Below are positions 1 through 5,912 of a stretch of DNA of 6,955 bases, one piece after another (position 1 is the first letter of the stretch; every line of letters starts with the position of its first letter). Origin of the DNA: Chlamydiota bacterium (lineage in GTDB: Bacteria; Chlamydiota; Chlamydiia; Chlamydiales; Rhabdochlamydiaceae); the NCBI GenBank assembly GCA_011065225.1, contig JAAKFC010000083.1:1-6955 (forward strand), in the 5' to 3' direction. The notes under the pieces are model-generated. The model had not been told where the DNA came from. It saw only the letters and a program-made list of their open reading frames with translations, and ran no database searches. The translations under genes were made by a program, and so were the position numbers.

Positions 1-134
1 TGAAGAATTGGGAATTTGACAAGGAGGCTTCTCAAATTTTTTGGATGCGACGAGCTGCAGTGTTCATGGACACGGAGCGAGGAGCAGACGAAAAATTTGA
101 AGGATAGCCAACGCTGTCAAAAATCAATTCTTCA
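1..134. repeat. Long imperfect palindrome with perfect 10-bp ends
   Basis: The two halves are inverted copies of each other. Paired blocks, from outside to centre: TGAAGAATTG (1-10) with 125-134; TTTGACA (15-21) with 115-121; GGCT (26-29) with 106-109; TCAAATTTTT (32-41) with 91-100; TGC (46-48) with 84-86; GCT (54-56) with 76-78; and the tip GTGTT-CATG-GACAC (60-73). The spacing differs by only about three bases between the arms, so the whole unit could fold into one long interrupted hairpin. It resembles a non-autonomous inverted-repeat element (MITE-like) or a large intergenic hairpin. The left boundary coincides with the window edge, so the arms may continue outside and no target duplication can be judged. 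Confidence 0.55.
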
Positions 135-184
135 TTCATGATGTGTATATATAAAATTTACCCACCTACCTTCTCACTTTGTTT

Positions 185-209
185 GCTCGAGAACATGGGC
201 CGCTCGAGC
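185..209. repeat. 7-bp inverted repeat GCTCGAG / CTCGAGC
   Basis: GCTCGAG at 185-191 is matched by its exact reverse complement at 203-209, leaving an 11-base loop. Each arm itself contains the palindrome CTCGAG. On neither strand is it followed by the T-run expected of a classical intrinsic terminator: on the plus strand it is followed by an A-run. It shares its edge with the next hairpin at 209-241. It could be part of a composite termination structure or a protein-binding palindrome; the sequence does not decide. Confidence 0.4.
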
Positions 210-241
210 GTAAAAAAAAGGAATTTGACCCTCTTTTTACG
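209..241 (-). terminator. Terminator-like A/T-rich hairpin for the minus-strand operon
   Basis: Read on the minus strand (241 to 209), the arm CGTAAAAAGAGG can pair with CCTTTTTTTTACG across an 8-base loop. This uses one G-U pair and one bulged T. The eight T residues lie in the 3' arm, which on the minus strand would give the U-run of a weak intrinsic terminator. It is the only U-rich hairpin downstream of the last gene, yet it sits about 350 bases past that gene's stop codon. The intervening G+C-rich block may have separated gene and terminator. The stem is mostly A-U, so efficiency is doubtful. Confidence 0.35.
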
Positions 242-287
242 TTGCTGGTAAAGTCATTCTATTTGGCATAACCAATCTCAATTGGCT

Positions 288-337
288 CTGGAAGAGGGCA
301 TGAAGGTGGGTGAAATCCCACCTGAATGCTCTTCCAG
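288..337. repeat. Long nested hairpin (9 + 3 + 7 bp stem)
   Basis: CTGGAAGAG (288-296) pairs exactly with CTCTTCCAG (329-337). After a two-base bulge (GG, 297-298), CAT (299-301) pairs with ATG (326-328). A GA/GA internal loop follows (302-303 with 324-325), which could form tandem sheared G-A pairs. AGGTGGG (304-310) then pairs with CCCACCT (317-323) around the 6-base loop TGAAAT. Nineteen base pairs in 50 bases with this regularity suggest a selected RNA or DNA structure. No T-run follows on either strand, so it is not a standard terminator. Confidence 0.6.
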
Positions 338-372
338 CCGATGGATGGATGCGCACAGCAAAATTGGTCCGT

Positions 373-409
373 GCGAAGCAGCACAGTGTTTCACACGGGC
401 TGCTTTCGC
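373..409. repeat. Hairpin with 10-bp stem and inner GTGT/ACAC stem
   Basis: GCGAAGCAGC (373-382) pairs with GCTGCTTTCGC (399-409), with one extra T in the right arm. Inside, GTGT (386-389) pairs with ACAC (393-396) around TTC. An alternative outer pairing exists: CGCAC (352-356) can pair with GTGCG (371-375), which competes for the base of this stem. Two mutually exclusive folds like this are seen in regulatory RNAs, but could also be a by-product of repeat-rich DNA. A (GATG)3 tract at 340-351 separates this hairpin from the previous one. Confidence 0.5.
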
Positions 410-462
410 GAAGGATCCGATTTGGCAAAGCGCATGTCAGCGTAGGCGACACGAAGTGCAGA

Positions 463-523
463 CGCGGCAACGAAGTTAGCCGCGCAGAAAATCTATGGCG
501 CCCCCCTATTTTTCTATTTTCTG
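463..523. repeat. Two abutting hairpins, 463-484 and 485-523
   Basis: First hairpin: CGCGGC (463-468) pairs with GCCGCG (479-484), extended by AAC/GTT (469-471 with 475-477) around a GAA loop, with one bulged A. Second hairpin, starting at the next base: CAGAAAAT (485-492) pairs with ATTTTCTG (516-523). Its loop contains the palindrome GGCGCC, a run of C, and T-rich sequence. A small CAC-GAA-GTG hairpin (450-458) lies just upstream and has the same GAA loop. The head-to-tail packing without spacer supports a designed array rather than isolated chance pairings. Confidence 0.45.
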
Positions 524-553
524 AAATGTCCAATCTAAGAACGAAGAAGCCGC

Positions 554-580
554 CTCCGTGTTTTCTGTGCTCTCTGTGGT
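554..580 (-). repeat. Three tandem degenerate 9-base repeats, consensus ANCACAGAR
   Basis: Read on the minus strand from 580 the units are ACCACAGAG, AGCACAGAA and AACACGGAG, each 9 bases with the core CAC(A/G)GA. They start 10 bases past the lipoprotein stop codon (TAG at 591-593). From general familiarity, tracts of the ACCACAGAG...ACACAGAG type recur in intergenic regions of many unrelated bacteria; I cannot verify that here. No coding role is proposed. Confidence 0.5.
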
Positions 581-590
581 AAAATTTTTT

Positions 591-1070
591 CTATTTGGAC
601 AAAAGCCCCTTTTGGACTTTGTTGAAGAAATCCATATAAATGTCTTCTTCTAGGATTTGATGGACATCGATAATGCGTCCCAAATTATCAAAAATCCGAA
701 TGAGGTAATTGATTCGAACTTTCGTTTTCCCTTCTTCTCCTGTGATATTGGTTGTCAGTTCAATAATAGAATGCTTTTTCCAACGGGCCCGTTTCCCAGA
801 AAAAAGACAGGCCCAAAATTTTGAGGAAAATTTTTCAATGTTGATGTTTCTTTCTGCAGTAAGAAGGCCCACATCACCGCTCACATTTTTGATCATGTAC
901 CCTTCATCTTGCAAAACGGCAATGATTTCTTTTGTGACAACTTTGGCATCATGTCCCACAAAAGTGTGCGACTGGATCCCCCGCACGCGTATTTGCGCAA
1001 TTTCGGGATCTTCTATGCGGCGCGAGCAACTTGAAAAAAATAAGAGTACTATGAGTGCAAGGTAGCGCAA
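591..1070 (-). CDS. Small lipoprotein of unknown function
   Basis: Predicted envelope lipoprotein of 159 residues. From the TTG at 1070 the N-terminus is MRYLALIVLLFFSSC: one arginine, a hydrophobic core, then a relaxed lipobox FSSC with the lipidated cysteine at residue 15. The mature part has a pattern common in periplasmic lipoproteins: an alpha segment VTKEIIAVLQDEGY, then GLLTAER, a strand-rich middle, and a C-terminal helix ending in YMDFFNKVQKGLL. I do not recognise a named family. A GTG at 1118 would add 16 residues (with four arginines and a lysine), but it would overlap the upstream comF-like gene by 70 bases and has no Shine-Dalgarno. The TTG reduces the overlap to 22 bases, has GGAA a few bases upstream and gives a cleaner signal peptide. 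It is the last gene of the cluster, so it is probably co-translated with the ComF-like gene. No terminator follows directly. Confidence 0.75.
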   Translation of the reverse strand: MRYLALIVLLFFSSCSRRIEDPEIAQIRVRGIQSHTFVGHDAKVVTKEIIAVLQDEGYMIKNVSGDVGLLTAERNINIEKFSSKFWACLFSGKRARWKKHSIIELTTNITGEEGKTKVRINYLIRIFDNLGRIIDVHQILEEDIYMDFFNKVQKGLLSK

Positions 1071-1705
1071 AATGTCATTCCGTATATCGTTTCGGGAAGC
1101 CTTTCTTTGAGGGCCCACCCGGCAGAGCGTATCTCAGTACGCTCTTGCATTTCAGTGTCAAGCAATAATACTCCTTTGTTGATAATGTTCCACTTTTTTT
1201 TCACAGAAAATACATTTTTCGAGGCAAAGCGCCTTTTTAAAATGGGGACAAAGGGTACTTCGAGCATTTTTGCCACTTCTTTTGCAACAAGGGTAAAAGG
1301 GTGTTGAAATCTTTTTGGAAGAACGATGATGGCTCCAAAGGATGGAAATGAAAGCTGATGAAGCTGTACGACGATGTAGGAAGCAATGTCTTTGGCCAAA
1401 TGGCTATTTTTTTCCTGCAAAAAGGTTCGTAAAAGGCTTTTGCCGGGGCCATAGGAATCAAAACAGGCGGCGAGTTTGCGAAAGGGATGGGTCACTTTCC
1501 GGCAAGGCTTGCAAGTGCCGCGGATCATGGAAATCTCTGCAAAACATTTGACGCAGTGCCCTTCTTCGGGAAGAAGGGTGAATTCTTCCTGGCAATGCGA
1601 ACAAAAATGGGTATTTTTTTCCAAAAGTGCATTGCAAGCAATGCAACTCGGCGGATAGAGAACGTTAAGAATGTTTATTTGATCGAAATTTGCGGCTCTT
1701 CCCAT
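1049..1705 (-). CDS. ComF-family protein with degenerate phosphoribosyltransferase domain
   Basis: A 218-residue cytosolic protein with the ComF layout. The N-terminal double zinc ribbon is intact: C21-x2-C24 with C35-x2-C38, and C51-x2-C54 with C65-x2-C68, preceded by LYPPSC as is typical of the family. The C-terminal half (about 76-215) aligns in order with the ComF phosphoribosyltransferase-like domain (GAIIVLPKR, then VAKEVAKMLEVP, then VLLLD). The PRPP loop, usually like VLLVDDVxTTGAT, reads VLLLDTEMQERTEIRSAG at 179-196. The second Asp and the TTGAT residues are lost, and the region before it is shortened. Catalysis or PRPP binding is therefore unlikely, while the metal-binding part is kept. 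ComF proteins support natural transformation, handling incoming single-stranded DNA in the cytosol. The ATG at 1705 lies 31 bases inside the preceding gene with only a weak upstream purine motif, suggesting translational coupling. Confidence 0.8.
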   Translation of the reverse strand: MGRAANFDQINILNVLYPPSCIACNALLEKNTHFCSHCQEEFTLLPEEGHCVKCFAEISMIRGTCKPCRKVTHPFRKLAACFDSYGPGKSLLRTFLQEKNSHLAKDIASYIVVQLHQLSFPSFGAIIVLPKRFQHPFTLVAKEVAKMLEVPFVPILKRRFASKNVFSVKKKWNIINKGVLLLDTEMQERTEIRSAGWALKERLPETIYGMTFCATLHS

Positions 1706-4700
1706 GTACCACGCACTTTGAAAGAGAGAGGCGTTGAAATAGAACGCACTGCTTTTTGCCTAACGAGCAGATCAATGAAAAAATTTCCTTTGAAGTCGAG
1801 ATAGCCCATGACTCCACTTTTGGGAGGCAAAAACTCAGATCGATTCTTTTCACTGATCATATTGTGGATTTCTCGCAAGTAAATCCGCCCATTTTGAATT
1901 GCGTATTTCATTTCTCCAGAAGCGGGAACAAAAAGCTCTTCATCCAGTCCCATTTGCTCAAGAATCTGACTCGAAAGATTTAGGGGCAGTTTTCTCTGAT
2001 TCCCATTTTTCGAGATATTCGTAAAGCGAAGATCACCATGTCCGGTTATCGTATTTGGATCATCGATTCTTCCACGCATTTCACGGATGGTTGCCGATTT
2101 TAAAATGAGCGGGGAAATGGCCCTTTCTGGTCCAGAAATTTTACGCATAAAACTCGGCTGAAATCCTCGGATTTCAACGAGCGGGAAAGAAAAAATCCAC
2201 TGCCCGACATTCCCTTTCATCAGAGCTCCTTCTCCAATCCATAATTTGCCCGCATCATCTGTTAGGTCGAGGTTTTCAATTGTGATTTGTCCCGGTTCCA
2301 CCTCTATTTTTGCCTCCAATGAACGAAGCTGGTATCCCCCACACTCAAAACTTTGGCCTTTTACTTTTCCCTTAAAGCCCCAATCAAAAAGTCGCTTTGC
2401 AGGTGTAAAAATCCCGTCAAATTGATAGCCAGTACCTGCTTGCCATAACTGAACAAAATGATTGAGAGGAAGATCGAATAGCTCATCAAAGAGGGAAAAA
2501 TCGAGCTTCACGCTTCCTTTGAGCTGTTTTTTGTTTGTTTTTTTGAGATCGGCGCTAAGACGTCCAAGTGATCCTTTGATGGAATCAAATTGGATTTTCT
2601 CTTCTTCAACATGGGCCAAAAAGTTCAATTTTTCATCCTCGCCAAGAGAGAGACGCCCTTTTTCTCCATCCCACTCCAAATCGACATCAAGATCTCCCCG
2701 ATTGCTTTTGAGAGTTCCATTTGCTTTAGTTTTCCCTTTTTCTATTTCGAGATTGGCCGTTCCAAGAAGCCCTTTACAAATGTGAAAATCACGCAAGAAA
2801 GAGGGTAATGATCCTGCTTCGAAAATTTTGTCGACTAAGCCTTGCCCTACATCAAACTGAATTTTGTGCGCGGCGAGTTTTCCGCAAATGAGTTTTTCAA
2901 GATAATCTACTTGGAGACTGCACTCTTCAGAGGCAAGGTTGATTCCTGAAAAGGCAAAGCCCATTTCTGGAGAAAATGCCCATTTCAAAGATTCTCTTCC
3001 CTCTAATTTGAGAGGGATGGGCAAATGTGTTTCCAATTGATAATCTAAATCGCCATAAAGGCCAAAATTTTCTTCTTGCATTGGTAACTTGACAAACATG
3101 TTTCCTGAGCCTTTCAGGGTAATGTTTGGCGCTTCGAGTTGAAAGGTGGAAAACTCTATCCCTTTTTCTCCAAAAACAAATGCCGCTTGCCCTTCGATTT
3201 TCCCAGCTTTTATGTGTTCCAAGATGTATTGCTGTTTTTCTTTTTTGAGTTTTAGCTCGAAATCTTGCCGCTTCATTTCTAAAGAAGCAATATTTTCTAT
3301 TGGATCCCAAGTAAAAGAGGAGGGAAAACTCTCATCGAAAGCGGGCAAATAAATACTCCCCTTCCAAGCGCCTACAAAATCCCCTTTGATATGAGTGAGT
3401 TCTTTTTTGTCATCATAGAAGTGCAGATCGCAAGAGGTAGGATTCAATTTGGGCAAGTAGATATTATATCGATGACTGGTAGGAAGGACGAGGTCCGCAC
3501 GCACTTCATGGAAATCAAATGCATCATCATAAGAAAAATAAAACCCGAGATTTTTTACTAGATCAACTGAATCCAAAGAAACATCGGCGTGTGCAATGTG
3601 CCCTGTGAATTTCTGGGGTGCAATTTGTAAATCCCCTTCCACGTTTTCAAAATATAGACCATATTGCCGATCATACGCTTCTGCAGCGCGCAAGGGAATT
3701 GTCCCTTCAAAATGATTTGCTATGGGGTCGTAGCGAAACTTGATCCGCCCTATTGTTTTTTCTTTTTCGCCTATGGTTTTTGCTTTTAAATCGAGGCGGG
3801 GGTGTTTGACGAGGAAGCCATCGACTTGAAGAGAACAGTCGACAATTTTCCCATCATAGGAGGCTAGAAGATCGACATCTCCATAAATTTCAAGATCTTC
3901 ATGGACAAAGGTAACAAATGGACTATAGAACTGATGGGAGAGTTTTTCTGAGCGAGCCCAACCTTCCGATACATCGCTAAGAGAGCTCGGAAACGGCTGC
4001 GTGCTCTTAAAGCCAAATTGCAAGGATTCTTGCAGGCTCAAAAATTCGCACGAGGCAGAAGTTTCCACTCCTTTTTCTCCAAACTGCACGGTGGTGCTCA
4101 CGCGAACAAAGTCATCGGGCCTGAAATCTGTATAAGCATTTTTGAGCTCTGGAGAGATGAATCCAAAGAAATGAGCAGTCGGGAGCTCTATCTCAAAATT
4201 GAGATCCGAAAAAAGGCGCCCTTCTCCCTTCACACTTGCCAAATAAAGCGGATCCCCCCCAGAAGATAAGGAGACATCTTCCCCAACAAAATCTTGCATC
4301 TCAAAATGGGAGAGCTCTCCCTTTTCGAATAGAGCGATAAGCTTCCCTCCAAAACTCCCCTGGAGAATATTCCAATCCTTTAGGCGTGGCATCGAACGAC
4401 TCAAATACCCTTTTAGCATTTCCACTTGCTGAGGCAAAAGATGATTTGCCTCCAATTGGACAACCAAGGATTCCTTTTCTGGATGACATACTGATACAAA
4501 AGCACTGCACTCAGTTCCAGCAAGATCATTGAGTCCTAATTCAAATTCCAGCCAATAGGCATGATCTTCGTGAACTGCTCCTTTTCCTTGTAGCTCTAGA
4601 AATAAAGGTTTTTCCTGGCCTGCAAGTTCCCCAGTTAGAATCAAAGAGGGATTTTCTCTCGTATCCAAAGTGAGATTTCCCTTTAATCTCGAGAGCAGAA

Positions 4701-5556
4701 ATTGATCTCCTAGTCGAATATTTCCATTTTCGAGAGATAGAACGCATTGCATTCTCTTCCATACAGGAAGGTCAGACTCTTCAATTCCCTCAGGATAATT
4801 CATCTCTCCAGCGAGCGCATCCATTTTGATCGTAAGATCCTTATTGGGATAGTGCACTTCAAAATTCTCAGAGCGAAATCGAGTAGAAAGTTCATCGACA
4901 TGGCCATCTTCTTCAAAAATGACGTTGGCCTGGAGTTGCACATTCCCCCCAGAATGCGTAAATCCAGCAAAGTATTGGGGCAGAGCAAATGCTGCGAGAT
5001 GAAGGAGTCTCTCCGAAGGAACTTCTTCCACTGAAAGTTGCGAAATGAGCTGATCCCCTCGAGTGTGAAACTTCATCACAAGAAAAGGATGCTCCAAGAG
5101 TCCCGGATCCTGAGAAATAAAAAGTGTTCCAATTTCGTGCTTTTTCTCTCCCTGTTTAAATTGAAAATAGTAGCGCTGATCTCCTAGAGTCAGAATACCA
5201 GTTTGCACATTGAGATTCAGACCATATTGCTTGATCGGGATCAAAAGATCATTCCAGCTAGAAATTCCTTGGCGATAAAGAGAAATGAGGCGTCTTGGAT
5301 GTCGAAAAATCTCCTTAAATTCAAATCCAAATTCGACCCCATCCAATGTCACTTCCATTTGCTCTTCGGAAAAATGGAGACCTTGAATGAATACTTTTTG
5401 ATCGCTTCCGCGGATCTCTTGGTAAACAAGAGAATTTGGAAGAGCTTTTACAAGTATCATTTTTGCGCCGGCCACGAGAATTTGATAGCGAAAAACAAAC
5501 ACTGCTCCGCACAGGAGCACGAGAACAGAGAAAAAGAAAAGCGCTTTTTTTTTCAT
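1675..5556 (-). CDS. Giant AsmA/TamB-like inner-membrane-anchored periplasmic protein
   Basis: A 1293-residue protein, close in size to E. coli TamB and YhdP (each about 1260). Residues 2-4 are lysines, followed by one hydrophobic helix (about 5-22, ALFFFSVLVLLCGAVFVF). This is an uncleaved anchor placing the rest in the periplasm. Nearly all of the remainder reads as alternating beta strands in repeats of the type xLxGxGxL. The C-terminal 130 residues resemble the ends of AsmA-like proteins: GHGDLRFTN near 1170, SGEMKYAIQNGRIYLREI near 1210-1229, and the closing LSFKVRGTWEEPQISIK. Members of this superfamily form long hydrophobic grooves that carry phospholipids between inner and outer membranes. 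That function is inferred from fold and size only; which subfamily (TamB, YhdP or YdbH type) is not decided. The start ATG overlaps the gcvH stop as ATGA and has a poor Shine-Dalgarno, so translation probably depends on gcvH. The stop is TAA. Confidence 0.75.
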   Translation of the reverse strand: MKKKALFFFSVLVLLCGAVFVFRYQILVAGAKMILVKALPNSLVYQEIRGSDQKVFIQGLHFSEEQMEVTLDGVEFGFEFKEIFRHPRRLISLYRQGISSWNDLLIPIKQYGLNLNVQTGILTLGDQRYYFQFKQGEKKHEIGTLFISQDPGLLEHPFLVMKFHTRGDQLISQLSVEEVPSERLLHLAAFALPQYFAGFTHSGGNVQLQANVIFEEDGHVDELSTRFRSENFEVHYPNKDLTIKMDALAGEMNYPEGIEESDLPVWKRMQCVLSLENGNIRLGDQFLLSRLKGNLTLDTRENPSLILTGELAGQEKPLFLELQGKGAVHEDHAYWLEFELGLNDLAGTECSAFVSVCHPEKESLVVQLEANHLLPQQVEMLKGYLSRSMPRLKDWNILQGSFGGKLIALFEKGELSHFEMQDFVGEDVSLSSGGDPLYLASVKGEGRLFSDLNFEIELPTAHFFGFISPELKNAYTDFRPDDFVRVSTTVQFGEKGVETSASCEFLSLQESLQFGFKSTQPFPSSLSDVSEGWARSEKLSHQFYSPFVTFVHEDLEIYGDVDLLASYDGKIVDCSLQVDGFLVKHPRLDLKAKTIGEKEKTIGRIKFRYDPIANHFEGTIPLRAAEAYDRQYGLYFENVEGDLQIAPQKFTGHIAHADVSLDSVDLVKNLGFYFSYDDAFDFHEVRADLVLPTSHRYNIYLPKLNPTSCDLHFYDDKKELTHIKGDFVGAWKGSIYLPAFDESFPSSFTWDPIENIASLEMKRQDFELKLKKEKQQYILEHIKAGKIEGQAAFVFGEKGIEFSTFQLEAPNITLKGSGNMFVKLPMQEENFGLYGDLDYQLETHLPIPLKLEGRESLKWAFSPEMGFAFSGINLASEECSLQVDYLEKLICGKLAAHKIQFDVGQGLVDKIFEAGSLPSFLRDFHICKGLLGTANLEIEKGKTKANGTLKSNRGDLDVDLEWDGEKGRLSLGEDEKLNFLAHVEEEKIQFDSIKGSLGRLSADLKKTNKKQLKGSVKLDFSLFDELFDLPLNHFVQLWQAGTGYQFDGIFTPAKRLFDWGFKGKVKGQSFECGGYQLRSLEAKIEVEPGQITIENLDLTDDAGKLWIGEGALMKGNVGQWIFSFPLVEIRGFQPSFMRKISGPERAISPLILKSATIREMRGRIDDPNTITGHGDLRFTNISKNGNQRKLPLNLSSQILEQMGLDEELFVPASGEMKYAIQNGRIYLREIHNMISEKNRSEFLPPKSGVMGYLDFKGNFFIDLLVRQKAVRSISTPLSFKVRGTWEEPQISIK

Positions 5557-5912
5557 GAAATCAACCCAAGATATTGCTGATGATCGAGCAAAGTGTCAAG
5601 CTCTGAAGGGTTTGAAAGGGCAATTTTTATGAGCCATCCCTCTTTTTCAGGAGAAGCATTGAGCAGACTCGGATCATTTTTTACCGCCTCATTGATCGCT
5701 GTCACCGTCCCAGAAACAGGAGTGTAGATATCGGCAGCTGCTTTTGTTGATTCCACAACGACCGCTTCCTTACCTGCTTCCACATTTTGTCCTACTTCGG
5801 GAAATTGGACATAAACGACTTCTCCAAGCTCTTTTTGAGCATGAGCGGTAATTCCAATTGTCGCAATATCACCTTCTGCTAAAACCCATTCATGTGAATC
5901 AGAAAACTTCAT
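5553..5912 (-). CDS. gcvH: Glycine cleavage system H protein (lipoyl carrier)
   Basis: A 119-residue H protein. It carries a lipoyl group on a conserved lysine and shuttles the aminomethyl intermediate between the P, T and L proteins of glycine cleavage; in several bacteria it also serves as a lipoyl donor or relay. The whole fold is visible: SDSHEWV at the start, GITAHAQKELGEVVYVQFPEVG, then VVVESTKAAADIYTPVSG with the lipoyl lysine at K57, and KEGWLIKI near the C-terminus. Length matches the family (about 125-130). An upstream GTG/ATG-type extension to 5939 is possible, but the ATG at 5912 has a good Shine-Dalgarno (GAGGGG, about 5 bases away) and is where the conserved sequence begins. It overlaps the previous gene as ATGA and the next gene as ATGA. 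No gcvT, gcvP or lipoyl ligase is in the window. Confidence 0.95.
   Translation of the reverse strand: MKFSDSHEWVLAEGDIATIGITAHAQKELGEVVYVQFPEVGQNVEAGKEAVVVESTKAAADIYTPVSGTVTAINEAVKNDPSLLNASPEKEGWLIKIALSNPSELDTLLDHQQYLGLIS

Larger units (their letters stand above)
267..588. repeat. Candidate inserted G+C-rich structured element, bracketed by a 10-bp direct repeat
   Basis: The block is bracketed by TTCTATTTGG at 257-266 and again at 589-598. The second copy spans the stop codon of the lipoprotein gene. Inside are consecutive hairpins at 272-285, 288-337, 373-409, 463-484 and 485-523, then three 9-base repeats at 554-580. G+C is about 55% in 300-480 against about 40% in neighbouring genes. The reading is of an interspersed element that inserted at the end of the operon, making a target duplication, or of a structured RNA. 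I recognise no RNA family: the conserved cores of RNase P RNA, tmRNA, small SRP RNA and the FMN and cobalamin riboswitches are not apparent. A 10-base match could be chance, so the boundaries are tentative. Confidence 0.4.
1..590. other. Gene-free region downstream of the operon, rich in repeats and hairpins
   Basis: No reading frame here has a ribosome binding site, a recognisable family or plausible composition. The longest frames (98 codons on the minus strand at 237-533, 90 codons on the plus strand at 310-582) run through hairpin arms and are read as chance frames. The first 240 bases are mostly A+T-rich (line 121-180 is about 28% G+C). From about 288 to 500 the composition jumps to about 55% G+C, well above the genes alongside. 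The structures seen are listed separately: a palindrome at 1-134, inverted repeats at 185-209 and 209-241, a hairpin array at 272-523, and 9-base repeats at 554-580. The stretch 135-184 holds nothing I can name beyond an A/T-rich TATATATAAAA run. Confidence 0.7.

Noticed and set aside
225..254. Plus-strand promoter TTGACC (225-230), 18-base spacer, TAAAGT (249-254), that could transcribe the hairpin array
   Set aside because: The -10 box matches only 4 of 6 bases, and the -35 lies in the terminator-like hairpin. This is too weak to claim without expression data, though it would be worth recalling if a plus-strand RNA is found.
260..520. A known structured RNA (RNase P RNA, tmRNA, small SRP RNA, FMN or cobalamin riboswitch)
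   Set aside because: The GGTGGG-TGAAAT-CCCACC hairpin recalls riboswitch stems, but the conserved core sequences of these families could not be found on either strand.
237..533. 98-codon minus-strand frame and 90-codon plus-strand frame (310-582) as real genes
   Set aside because: Both run through the hairpin arms and the 9-base repeats, have no ribosome binding site and show no family resemblance. Open frames on both strands follow from the higher G+C of the block. Similar spurious proteins may be annotated in other copies of the element.
591..1118. Longer lipoprotein start at GTG 1118
   Set aside because: It gives a 70-base overlap with the previous gene and no Shine-Dalgarno. The TTG at 1070 gives a compact lipoprotein signal. 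The longer form remains possible.
1675..5556. Cysteine 16 of the giant protein as a lipobox
   Set aside because: The preceding residues are LVLL, without a small residue at -1, so lipidation is unlikely; a simple membrane anchor fits better.
2462..5580. Plus-strand frames antisense to the giant gene
   Set aside because: They are short, of low complexity and shadow a long frame with clear protein-like composition; none has family features.
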